Source: Chara braunii (taxonomy: Eukaryota; Streptophyta; Charophyceae; Charales; Characeae). Taken from it: 25,603 bases of DNA. Position numbers and translations under genes: made by a program. Position 1 is the first letter of the stretch. Each line of letters begins with the position of its first letter. Shown here in pieces: positions 1 to 8,127 of this stretch. The notes beneath the pieces were generated by a model. The model was given only the letters and a program-made list of their open reading frames with translations, was not told the origin of the DNA and did not search any database. Location: NCBI GenBank assembly GCA_003427395.1, contig BFEA01000128.1, positions 1,315,835 through 1,341,437 of the forward strand, read 5' to 3'.

Positions 1-40
<40 letters not shown>

Positions 41-340
41 CTCGGCGGCCTGTGCGGGGCGCTCCGCGCAGCCCACCGAGACTGCAGCGAGTATCTTGGC
101 GCTGTATCTTTCCATGTTCGAGCAGAAGATTCACTCTCATTTTGCACTTTTCGAGTGTAGTGCAGCGAGTCTCTCTCTCTCTCTCACACACACGCACACA
201 CACGCGGGGGGGTGTATTTTGTTGTAAAAGAGAATGAATATTCCCCGATAATGGGAAATTATTCGTTCTCATTTAGGGGCCGCAGGGCGGGGCGGGGGGC
301 AGGCCGGGGGAGGCGCACACACACACCGGTAGCGCGCGCG

Positions 341-434
<94 letters not shown>

Positions 435-580
435 TCGCTGCACTCTCTCGAAATGTGCAAAACGAGAGTGAATCTTCCACTCGAACATGGAAAGATACAG
501 CGCCAAGATGCTCGCTGCAGTCTCGGCGGGCTGCGCGGAGCGCCCCGCACAGGCCGCCGAGATTCTCTCTCTCTCTCTTC
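1..580. repeat. Long inverted repeat with GA/CT edges
   Basis: Bases 38-169 and 434-564 are reverse complements of each other over about 130 bp, with roughly eight differences by eye. The arms are edged by GA/CT tracts (1-37 and 565-578 outside, 170-185 and 345-432 inside) that extend the complementarity. The spacer holds a short CA-rich and G-rich stretch and a Gly/Arg-like GC-rich stretch. Such a fold could be a foldback or long-inverted-repeat transposable element, or an inverted duplication that spread with its microsatellite. No transposase is visible and the left limit is cut by the window edge. Confidence 0.8.
345..432. repeat. (AG)n microsatellite
   Basis: An uninterrupted run of 44 AG dinucleotides lies between the two arms of the long inverted repeat. 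The open frames across it encode only Arg-Glu or Ser-Leu runs and are not genes. Confidence 0.97.
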
Positions 581-584
581 CCCG

Positions 585-1799
585 CTGGCAAGCTGGGAGA
601 AACGGGGTACAATGGTTCTCTTCAATTTTTTTTTTTCCTTTTCTAGAAGAATGTTGTTTATTTATTTATTTTTTCTCTTTTTTTTTTTCTTTTCTATGCA
701 GCTACCGGTACTCGGCAAGGATCGGGTTACCGGTAGGCTGAGCCACGGGCCTTAACAACCGCTAGGTACTGGTGGTTTAAAACAGTGTAGAAGCCAGTGC
801 TTTTCCAAGCTAAGCCCTTCTGACACAGCCGTTAATGCGCCATATCTTTTGGGGCTCAGCCTACTGGAACAAAGAGGTTGGCGGCACCAGCCAAATAGGT
901 TAAGCTCTCACCTGCACCAGGGCATCAAAATCGATGGGCAGCAGAGATCGGCATACGGAGTGGTTGTGGTCAGGGTCAAGAACCGGTTTCAGGGCCTAGC
1001 CGTTGCGGGTTGAGGTCGTCTTGGGTTTGGGCATCTTTCTTGGAGCGAAGAAGCAGCAAAATTGTCGGACCAGTTCTTCGAAGAAAAACAAGAAGCGGTA
1101 ATCTGGGGTTGAGGCTAAGGTCCACACACCCCATTTCATCGAATCATGTGTCTGGCAGGCCTTCTTCAATTGGTACCTCAAAGATGTTTTCTCACCCGCT
1201 TGATCTTCAAGATCATGCGGCTTTGATCTCCCCTGCCTTTTCAACACTTAGGCTGGGCGGTCCTCCCTGTTTGAGGTGGGCCAATGTTTGGAATGCAGTG
1301 GCGTTTCAGCATTAGTTTCAGAAACCAGTAGGCTGCACTTCACAGCACTGGCACTGGACCGCGCATGGCGGAACCACAGGGCATCGTGTTCAGCAACAAA
1401 CGCTTATCAATCTCTCTCTCTGCCCCTCTCTGAACATTGTGTATGTTCAGTTTTCTCTCTCTCTCTCTCTCTCTCACTGAAAAGGAAAGAAACAAACTAG
1501 GGCCTTTAGTGCTGCGTTCCCCATGCCCCTGTGGTTAGCCAATCATCATCATACACAGCTGTTTCATGAACTTTTGCTGTTCCAAGTGCCTGGGGTGGCA
1601 TGGGGATGACATCTGCCAGGGGTAGAACCAGTCACCCTATGGGAAATGTGACAAGCATTGTCCTCTTTCTTAAAGGTTTGTGTTTGTCTAGTGTTCACCC
1701 AGGTTATGCTTTGCCTGAGGAGGGTAGGTTATGTATGTCTCTGGCATTCACAAAGCTGGCTCTCTGTCTTTCCTTGTTGTGCTGTGTTTGGAACCTCAG
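585..1799. other. Non-coding stretch before the first visible Spb1 exon
   Basis: I see no supported gene here. It has T-rich tracts at about 625-700, a short CT microsatellite at 1453-1474 and otherwise unremarkable sequence. The last bases form a good intron end, a pyrimidine-rich stretch followed by CAG just before 1800, so at least its right part should be an intron of the Spb1 gene. A weak exon-like stretch on the minus strand (912-995) is reported among the findings. Confidence 0.5.
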
Positions 1800-1956
1800 A
1801 TATGAAGAGGGTGCCTCTGTCTTGTTCAAATCTGGCACGGCTGCAGCATTTATGTCTTCAGACAAGCCAGCAGAATTCCTGGGAACCTTCAATGTCATCA
1901 CGTTCACAGACCCCGAAAGTGTGCCGCTGAAAACTCATTCTGCAACAAATGATGAG
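1800..1956 (+). CDS. SPB1: Spb1/FTSJ3-like rRNA methyltransferase, exon A (partial gene)
   Basis: This is the first visible exon of a gene for Spb1 (FTSJ3 in animals). In yeast this nucleolar AdoMet-dependent enzyme 2'-O-methylates the A-loop of 27S pre-rRNA and is needed for 60S ribosome assembly. The exon starts after a CAG acceptor with one base completing a codon and then encodes 52 residues. These begin YEEGASVLFK, continue through the block DKPAEFLGTF and end at SATNDE. This matches the plant Spb1 segment between the FtsJ domain and the 'LCEDLRVLGK' motif. The exon ends in phase 0 at a GTGAGC donor, and joining it to 8457 restores the family sequence exactly. The gene symbol follows the yeast name. 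The FtsJ catalytic domain is not in the window. Confidence 0.85.
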
Positions 1957-1982
1957 GTGAGCATGGATGCACCTTAGTTTGG

Positions 1983-2384
1983 TTGGCCCCTTTCTTAGGT
2001 CGACATCTGGAACCCCTCACTGTTCGAGGAGTGATGTATGCAATTGTTCATTTGCCTTTTGGATGTTTATATGTTGGACAGACGATGCATTCTGCACATC
2101 AACGGCTGCAAGAGCATTGGCATACACGGTGCTCTTCTGCTGCTTTTCGCCATCGCCATCTCTACTGTGCAATGTGTGGGCAACCAACACTCAACTTTGC
2201 GGCTTGGCCCTTAGAATGTATTGATCCTACCCTTTATCATATGACAGAAGGCGTCGTTGATCATGCCCTCTTCGTACGGGCTGCTGCACCCCGCGAGGGT
2301 TTCTGGGTCCAGAAACTTCGAACTCTTCAACCCGACGGTTTCAATGCAGTCCTTCCAATGGCTAGACCACCGTCTCCACGGTGA
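1983..2384 (+). pseudogene. GIY-YIG endonuclease domain of Penelope-like element
   Basis: The 133-residue reading frame contains the two hallmark GIY-YIG strands, as VMYAIVHL and CLYVGQT. An Arg follows in HQRLQEHW, and the C-terminal block REGFWVQKLRTLQPDGFN closely resembles the Glu-containing 'E..WI..L.TL.P.GLN' signature of Penelope-like endonucleases. A Cys-X2-Cys (CAMC) lies between them. In the family this domain nicks DNA to start target-primed reverse transcription. Here it sits upstream of the RT. The frame ends at a TGA at 2382-2384, and the same frame continues into a Pro/Thr/Ser-rich linker, so that stop is probably a mutation. The domain core looks intact. Confidence 0.85.
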
Positions 2385-2670
2385 CACATCCGCCCTCATC
2401 GTTGGACACAAATGGGACCACGTCCCTTTGTTCTCCAGCCCCTTTGACCTCCTAATGCCTCAACTACTCCTGTTTCACTCCCTGCCACATCTAGTGCTGC
2501 TCCATCTGTTCCTGTATCAGCTGATCCCTCTCACACAACACCCCTCTTACCAACACCCGTTGGCTCTCATGCTCCAACCCTTTTACCGACACCTCTTCAA
2601 TGTTTACCTCTCTTGCCAACACCTTCGGTTAGGTCATGTGCTGTTGATCTTCGTCTGGGTCCCAACTTTT
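2385..2670 (+). pseudogene. Pro/Thr/Ser-rich linker of the Penelope-like element
   Basis: Continuing the endonuclease frame past its stop gives a stretch rich in Pro, Thr, Ser, Ala and Leu, with repeated 'LLPTP'-like units. There are further stops near 2442 and 2670. It looks like a flexible linker between the endonuclease and the RT. Its assignment rests on frame continuity and position only. Confidence 0.45.
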
Positions 2671-2683
2671 AATTCGTACCTCA

Positions 2684-3492
2684 TTGCATCGCCTTCTCAC
2701 GGAAGTTGCTTCGGGTAACTCTTGTCGTGTCAAGACTGATATTGAGCAAGTGACACCAGCATGGAGGGTACAACTTTTGCAGTGGTTGTACAACAATGTC
2801 TCCAATGCGGACATGACAGGAGACATTCGAAAACTCAAATGCCTGATTCAAAAATCCCAGCATACTCGCCAACGTTACGCAGCATAACCTCGTGACCCAT
2901 TTACTGACCACATCAAGGTCGTACATGTGCATGTGGCAGTTCGTGGTACGAACTTGCTCCATGTGTTACAATTACCAGAAGTAGTTGCATTGCATCCTGA
3001 CCCTTAAGCAGCCACACATGTCCGTGCATGTGACAAACTGATGCCAGCCACACGTGTTCAATTTTGTAACTTCATTGATGTGGCCTTGAGTGTTACTCCT
3101 AGCATGACCTTACCCGACTCCTCAAATTGCGAATGCCGCAGAGCCTTTCCTCTTGTTCTGATCTTGTTGATGGCCATGTTGTGTCTGTTGACTACAATAT
3201 CATCTTCGATGATAGCCTTCGCAAGCTGTTTCAAGAAGGGTCAAAGTATCGCCTGAATGGGGAAATTGCCGATGTGCTCCAGGCATTGGCAATTGGACTC
3301 GATGAGTACATTTCCAATTACAAAAGGTTGTTGGCCGGGCATTCTCAATCTACTTCTTTCTCGTCTCTTTCTCAGAAGTTGAACAATTGGCGCTTGCAAT
3401 CCTTGCACATTGTCAATCCAATGCCAATTACAAAAGGTTGTTGGCCGGGCATTCTCGATCTACTTCTTTCTCGTCTCTTTCTCAGAAGTTGA
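2684..3492 (+). pseudogene. Region between endonuclease and RT core of the Penelope-like element
   Basis: The frame at 2684-2887 gives a helical, charged peptide (QLLQWLYNNVSNADMTGDIR). From 3127 the frame reads through YNIIFDDSLRKLFQEGSKYR and IGLDEYISNYKRLL. The block 'DYNII..S.LR.LF..G.KYR' resembles the conserved segment just before the RT core in Penelope-like elements. The 110-bp tandem duplication starting at 3314 interrupts this part, and stops lie between the pieces. Confidence 0.6.
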
Positions 3493-3533
3493 ACAATTGG
3501 CGCTTGCAATCCTTGCACATTGTCAATCCAATG
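3314..3533 (+). repeat. 110-bp tandem duplication (2 copies)
   Basis: Positions 3314-3423 and 3424-3533 are identical except for one base (ctcaatc versus ctcgatc). Since 110 is not a multiple of three, the duplication shifts the reading frame of the retroelement. The near identity implies a recent event or an assembly error. Confidence 0.97.
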
Positions 3534-3966
3534 CAGCCTCGTTTTCCAATCACGTGAGCCAGTCACATTCACTTTGTTCTATACATGCCTCCTTGCGCCA
3601 TCTTCAACAACACTTGCCATTATTCCTGTGGACAAAACATCGCACAATTTGGGAATTTGCTGCAAGAATTGGTGTCTGTTTCGTCTTTCCACCCATTTGG
3701 ATAGTCCCACTTATACTCGTCCTGATGAATCCGTTGCTGATGTCCTTGACCGCCATGCAATATGGAATCACCATTGGGGCTACACCCATATTGATACCGT
3801 ACCTTACCTTTACTACGTGCTGAAAGCTCACAAATCTCCTCCAGCTCTTTGTAGCATTCTTGGAGTCACAACACATAACAAATTTGTTCCCTCGCGCGCT
3901 CGCCCTCGCCCAACAATTCACACTATTCATGAACGGCCTCCTCACAAATCATGGCTAGCACAATGA
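3520..3966 (+). pseudogene. Reverse transcriptase fingers of the Penelope-like element
   Basis: The frame contains PVDKTSHNLGICCKNW, then SPTYTRPDESVADVLDRH, then TVPYLYYVLKAHKSPPALC. This order, a 'DK..HN....CK..Y' block, 'Y....ES...V...H' and 'LPYLY...K.HK.P', is the N-terminal part of a Penelope-type RT. After about 3900 the proper frame continues in the frame of 3951, so a frameshift lies near the junction. Confidence 0.8.
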
Positions 3967-4740
3967 CTACTTCGTTGTATCTCAGCGCTATTTTGCAAGG
4001 AGTGATCTCTACTCTTCGCGAGAAAGATACCGAGCTCTATCAACAGGGTGGTGTTGGATGGTGCTGGATCGTTCAGAGTGCTGATGAAGTGGTGAGTGAC
4101 CTGAAAAACAATTCATCGTCTCTTCGTGGCCTCTCTCCTCGCACTGTTGATTTTACCACAATGTACACCAACCTCCCTCGTGACCGCATTCTGAATAATG
4201 TGGCAAAAGCTGTTGATGAAGTCCATGCTTATGCCCTTCGGCATACTCACAGGCATTCGCGATGCAGTGCCTTGAACATGACTATTCGAGGACCTTGTTG
4301 TGGCCAATTGACAACCGATTCAGGCCCGGACACCTTTTTCGTTTCTCGTATTCTCCAACATCTTTGATTTGTTGCACAAAACACTTGTCTGTACACTAGA
4401 GATGACACACTTACGAAGCAAGTTACTGGTATTCCAATTGGAACAAATGCTGGCCCAGAAATTTCTAATCTGACACTGTATTGGGATGAAGCACGCTTTG
4501 TTGATGACATTCATGAACATGATCTTCAAGCTGCTCAACGATACGCCCTCACTTATCGCATCATTGATGTTCTTCTTTCATGGGGGCAATTACCTACTCC
4601 TCCGGAGCACTATGGGCCTTAGTGGAAGGAAACTACAACGACAAATGGCTTGTGTACCTTCTTAGGTATGCATCCACAGGTCCGTTCTGATGGCTCGCTT
4701 CGCATGAGTGTGTTTGATAAAGCGGCTGCTTCGTTATCCA
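3951..4740 (+). pseudogene. Reverse transcriptase palm of the Penelope-like element
   Basis: One frame carries the RT palm across two stops (TGA 4365-4367, TAG 4620-4622). The first catalytic aspartate lies in VDFTTMYTNLP (Asp codon 4149-4151). The block QVTGIPIGTNAGPEISNLTL is the family's 'GIPMGTN.AP' motif B. The second catalytic site reads YRIIDVLLSWG, so the expected second Asp of the 'DD' pair is Val (codon 4569-4571), one base away from Asp. LGMHPQVRSDGSLRMSVFDK follows after 4620. The stops and the lost aspartate show an inactive copy. Confidence 0.85.
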
Positions 4741-4860
4741 AGTGCGACCTCCAACATCCCTTCCCATCAAGCGGCGGGTGTGTTCACATCCCTTGCTAAA
4801 GGGTGGACCTGCAACATGCGCTCTCGCCAGCGTCGCTATCCTACGCATGCTGCGATGGTC
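4708..4860 (+). pseudogene. Reverse transcriptase thumb region of the Penelope-like element
   Basis: In this frame the peptide RYPSATSNIPSHQAAGVFTS resembles the 'YP...SN.P..Q..GV' segment that follows the RT palm in Penelope-like elements. The preceding part (ending SVFDKAAAS) is in another frame, so a frameshift lies at about 4725-4735. Downstream the frame becomes low complexity. Confidence 0.6.
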
Positions 4861-5215
4861 CTTATATCATCCACTTTCTTCTTTGCCCCCGCGTCGCTCT
4901 TGTCCTGCTCCTGCTTGCTCATCTGTTGCTACTGTAGTTTCGGCTCCTGCAGCTTCGACTGCTCCAGTGTCCACTGTTGCAGTTTCTACAACTCCGGTTT
5001 TCACTCCAGAAGTTTCTGCTACAACAGTCCCCATTGCTGCAGTAATTTTTGATGCTGCAGTTTCCACCGCTACACTTTCTACAGCTCCGGCTTTCACTCT
5101 GTCAGTTTCTGCTATTGCAGTTTCCACTACTGCAGTTCTTACTATAGCTTCCTCTGCTGCAGTCTCCGTGCTATACTTTTTGCTGCTACAGCTTCCTCTA
5201 CCGCAGCTCCAGTGC
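4860..5215 (+). repeat. Low-complexity Ser/Thr/Ala/Val-coding repeat
   Basis: Degenerate units of about 15 bases, of the type gcagtttccactact, repeat through this stretch. In the frame of 4742 they encode a chain of VSTTA-like pentapeptides. It may be a flexible linker between the RT and the downstream Josephin part. The wider frame at 4742-5659 is open for 305 codons, but that length is explained by this composition. Confidence 0.7.
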
Positions 5216-5754
5216 AAAGAAGATCACAGTTTCTTCGACACTCACATCCTTTGTTTTGAAATCCTGCCCAATCCGCCCCCCTTTCATCTCTTTCTGTGCT
5301 TGGCCACAGACGGCTGCGTTCCTCCTCGCCGCCCCCATCTCCTCCACGATCTCGCTTGCGAACAGACTCTCCGGTTTCCATTGTTCCCATTGTTCCACCT
5401 TCGTTGCCAGGGACATGTTCATCTTCTGTTTGCAACACGACTACTCCCCTTATTGTGTATCATCGATGACAACTACGGCATCGTCTGTCCGAGGATCAGC
5501 AGCCTGTTTCTTTGTCTAGCCGAATTCTCTCTGTGCCTTCTCCACAGGTTGTTGCGGTTCCTTTGTTCCAAACGGCAATATCCACTCCTATGCCTCTGGC
5601 AGACAGTACAGCTGCCTGCAGGCAGCCATGACACCATGTCTTATGCCCTTCAGCGTTAGACGTTACCACCTGTACAATAGAATGTGGTGCCTGCCCAGAG
5701 TACACTCCTGATTTCCGGGACAATGCTCAAGAAGCGGCCCCAAATGTTGAGGGA

Positions 5755-5990
5755 TTGGAACATGATCTGTCGGGATTGCAGTTAACCCCACAAGGCGTAG
5801 ACCACATGGGGGATCTGCAAATGGCTGACCAGCATCATTTGGACGAACCACAAATCTGTGCCCCTCGACGCGCAGACCACATGGGTGATCTGCAATGGCT
5901 GACCAGCAAACAACCCAAGACATTTTGGGCTTGCAACACCAGCTGGGTGATCTGCAAATCGTTGGCCAGCATCCGGCACGCCGGCCTGAG
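5755..5990 (+). repeat. Three degenerate copies of a unit with a GDLQ-coding core
   Basis: Related sequences recur around 5798-5836, 5873-5911 and 5937-5972. Each contains a variant of 'gggtgatctgcaaatggctgaccagc', which encodes GDLQMADQ-like peptides. The frame changes between copies. They lie just before the Josephin-like domain and could be a decayed repeated peptide linker. Confidence 0.7.
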
Positions 5991-6470
5991 ACCCTCACCA
6001 ATCTCTGTGGTCTGACTGCAACTAATATCTGTCTTCACATTCTCCACCGGCCGTTTTATACACCATCAGACTTCCTTACTATCGCCCTTCAGCTTGATGC
6101 TGATCTCCCCCATGTACCGCCAGAGGATTGTAATTATACGAGGGAACGAGGCTTTACCATTGCTGTACTACAAGTAGCAATGAGGGAACGCCAACTTGAA
6201 CTACGCAATGCTCGAGCAGGTGAGTGGTTTAATCCTCCATCCCACATCTCTGCCTGCATTGTGCACGGATCTGGCCATTACATAACCATCGTACATGCCT
6301 CTGACCACTGGGAGCTGTGGGACAGCGGCATCATGGTCCGTGCCATGACTGATGTTACTGATTTCTTGCATAATGATGCTGTTTCCTTGCCTCACCAAAC
6401 TGTCCGCAACCTCTTTTATGTCGAAGATCATCATTCCTCTGGCCCTGTGCTCCAGCAGGACAATGTACCA
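5895..6470 (+). pseudogene. Josephin-like cysteine protease (deubiquitinase-type) domain
   Basis: The frame opens into NLCGLTATNICLHILHRPFY and TPSDFLTIALQLD, which match the Josephin start ('C.LH..NN.LQ...FS..DL..IA..LD'). Then come a Gly-rich turn with GFTIAVLQVAM ('G.Y...V...AL'), GSGHYITIVHASDHWELWDSG ('HW..V.....W.NLDS'), and a strand VRNLFYVE. The likely triad is Cys (6006-6008), His (6276-6278) and Asp (6321-6323). Josephin enzymes cleave ubiquitin chains. Here the domain follows an RT on the same strand, so it is probably cargo or a native part of the element. The 149-bp duplication starts right at the Asp codon. An OTU- or Ulp-type fold is less likely given the motif order. The match is by eye. 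Confidence 0.65.
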
Positions 6471-6619
6471 ACAGCGGCATCATGGTCCGTGCCATGACTG
6501 ATGTTACTGATTTCTTGCATAATGATGCTGTTTCCTTGCCTCACCAAACTGTCCGCAATCTCTTTTATGTCGAAGATCATCATTCCTCTGGCCCTGTGCT
6601 CCAGCAGGACAATGTACCA
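6322..6619 (+). repeat. 149-bp tandem duplication (2 copies)
   Basis: Positions 6322-6470 and 6471-6619 are identical apart from one base (ccgcaacctc versus ccgcaatctc). The duplicated part encodes the C-terminal end of the Josephin-like domain. A length of 149 is not a multiple of three, so it breaks the frame into the downstream part. Confidence 0.97.
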
Positions 6620-6729
6620 ACACTCTGCGACCTTCTCCTTTGCACAGCTACAGACACTGTTACACTCTGCTGTAGCCGCCATCATCTCTGTCACAAGAGG
6701 ACTATCCCTCCGTTCCTGACTGCAGGCAC

Positions 6730-6990
6730 CCTCTGCATCAGGAAACTATACGTCCATTTTGCGGCCATGGGCGCTTTACTGAATGCATGGTCTTTTGTGG
6801 TGAGCGTTCTTCCTTCATTTTGGCCTGCAATCGACATGCCATTTGTCGGGTATGTATGGTGGGCATGCTCAATGCCGGCCATCGTCGCAATTGTTGTGCT
6901 GATAATGCTCAGCTAGGTCTTCCATGTGCTCACCCACCTCATCCTTACAATGTGTGTCCTCTTTGTCGTCAAGGACAGACTCACTTATGA
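6730..6990 (+). pseudogene. RING-type zinc finger of the retroelement tail
   Basis: The frame ending at the TGA at 6988-6990 contains PFCGHGRFTECMVFCGERSS, ACNRHAICRVCM, then, after a loop, CPLCRQGQTHL at its end. The spacing C-X3-C, C-X2-H-X2-C-X2-C and C-X2-C fits a RING-HC finger, with a three-residue gap in the first pair instead of two. RING fingers usually recruit ubiquitin-conjugating enzymes. Next to a Josephin-like domain this suggests a ubiquitin-related module in the element. It could instead be a zinc finger for nucleic acid. It lies within 400 bases of the terminal-repeat-like copies. Confidence 0.6.
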
Positions 6991-7203
6991 GCTTTTCTTA
7001 TCCTCTCCTCTGCCTTCAACTTCATTCCACACTCCGTACTTTATATCCCTTTTGGTTCTTTGTTCGTTTTCTTTTCATCTCTCTTCCCTGTGCTTATCAC
7101 CTGATTCACCTTCCCCTTTACTCTGCCTCTTTCCCACAGCGTACAAGTGGGTCGTTATGGCACACGGAAATGTGGGCAGCTCGTGTTCAACTTCATCAAT
7201 GCA

Positions 7204-7266
7204 TCGTCAAACAGAGCTTTGCGGTAAACTGTAGGCAGAGAGGGAGAAGAGGACAACAAACGAGGG
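7204..7266 (-). repeat. Terminal-repeat-like fragment, minus orientation
   Basis: This block, containing agggagaagaggacaacaaa, is about 90% identical to 7821-7882. Its reverse complement occurs inside 7338-7376. It is one of at least four copies of the same sequence within 730 bases just downstream of the Penelope-like element. It is probably part of the element's pseudo-terminal repeat. Confidence 0.8.
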
Positions 7267-7286
7267 TCTAATATATCGTATATTTT

Positions 7287-7494
7287 CAGCCTCCTGATGA
7301 GTCGGTGAAACTCCGGAGAAACAGTTTGTCACAGCCCCTCGTTTGTTGTCCTCTTCTCCCTCTCTGCCTACGGTTTATATATCGTTCAAACGGAACTGCG
7401 CGGGAAACCGTAGGCTGAGAGGGAGAAGAGGACAACAAACGAGGGGCTGTGACAAACTGTTTCTCCGGAGTTTCACTGACTCATCAGGAGGCTG
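7287..7494. repeat. Near-perfect 90-bp inverted repeat of terminal-repeat-like sequence
   Basis: Arms 7287-7376 and 7405-7494 are reverse complements with only a few differences, separated by 28 bases. Each arm carries a hammerhead-like core followed by ggctgtgac-type sequence and the polypyrimidine block cctcttctccctctctgcct. Penelope-like elements often carry pseudo-LTRs in odd orientations at their ends, so this is likely the 3' end of the element or two partial copies in opposite directions. Confidence 0.9.
7294..7330 (+). ncRNA. Hammerhead-ribozyme-like core (degenerate)
   Basis: The sequence reads CTGATGA, then a stem GTCGG / CCGGA with loop TGAAACT, then GAAA, then a short hairpin ending in GTC (7328-7330). 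These are the conserved parts of a hammerhead ribozyme with a very short stem III, the form known from Penelope-like elements. In this copy the first base pair of stem II is G-A. In the related copy at 7900-7920 (minus) stem II is fully paired (GTCGG/CCGAC), but the CTGATGA box is lost and GAAAC reads GAGAC. I cannot form a stem I from the flanks, so this copy is probably inactive. Confidence 0.45.
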
Positions 7495-7820
7495 AACCCT
7501 CAACAGTCTGCATTATCCCCGAACTGATTACACTGTAAGTGATAATCCACCATAACTCCGGTTGTGGTTAAGCATCAACGACTGCCCGACAACTGATACC
7601 CTGAGGTGGGCAACAACCACTGCTCTCAAGGTACCTGTGATGAAAATCAAAGCAGACTATCACTCACGCACACCAGATGGAAAACTCTACAGACTGTCGG
7701 TTCACCCCCCATCACAAGCCAGCAAAACACCCACGAAACAAAGAAAGGTCTATCACAGCCAGAAAATACACTCCAGGCGCGCCTCTGGCACTAGAGGCAC
7801 AGCGTGGATGCATATATATA

Positions 7821-7926
7821 TCGTCAAACAGAGCTGCCCTGTAAACCGTAGGCAGAGAGGGAGAAGAGGACAACAAACGAGGGGCTGTGACAAACCGTCT
7901 CGTCGGAGTTTCACCGACTATATGTA
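7821..7926 (-). repeat. Terminal-repeat-like copy with partial hammerhead core
   Basis: On the minus strand this copy carries a fully paired stem II (GTCGG...CCGAC), a GAGAC instead of GAAAC, the GTC site, and then the same polypyrimidine block as the inverted repeat at 7287-7494. The conserved CTGATGA box is missing, replaced by catata next to 7920. It is about 90% similar to 7204-7266 where they overlap. Confidence 0.8.
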
Positions 7927-8127
7927 TATTTGTGTTTTGGGTGCGGATCTGTTTGCAAAGGTGCACCCACCCATCTGTCCTGTGGTCTGTGTTTTGTAGT
8001 CTTGCTCTGTGCTTTTCTGACACCGATTGACTCGTGAGAGTAGTGATTTGTTTGCTGAACCGGAATTTTTGTGACAGTTGTTGTGCAATAACAAGAAAAG
8101 AATTCTTGCCTTGCCTGCACTTTTTTG

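Larger units (their letters stand above)
1975..7000 (+). mobile_element. Degenerate Penelope-like retroelement with N-terminal GIY-YIG and a Josephin/RING tail
   Basis: Pieces of one reading direction follow in order: GIY-YIG endonuclease (1983-2384), Pro/Thr/Ser-rich linker (about 2385-2670), N-terminal RT region (2684-3492), RT fingers (3520-3900), RT palm (3951-4620), RT thumb (about 4620-4860), low-complexity linker (4860-5215), short repeats (5755-5990), Josephin-like protease (about 5895-6470) and RING finger (about 6730-6990). Several stops, frame changes and two tandem duplications show it is inactive. Penelope-like elements are the retroelements that pair this RT type with GIY-YIG. 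The endonuclease-first order is that of the Chlamys/Naiad group. That all parts belong to one element is an inference from order, strand and spacing. Confidence 0.78.

Noticed and set aside
259-646. Open frames of 77-144 codons on both strands across the GA tract
   Set aside because: They consist mostly of Arg-Glu or Ser-Leu dipeptide runs from the microsatellite and show no domain.
766-782. The sequence tactggtggtttaaa resembles the right end of the MITE-like element at 21845
   Set aside because: Only about 15 bases match and the matching inner terminal-repeat sequence is absent.
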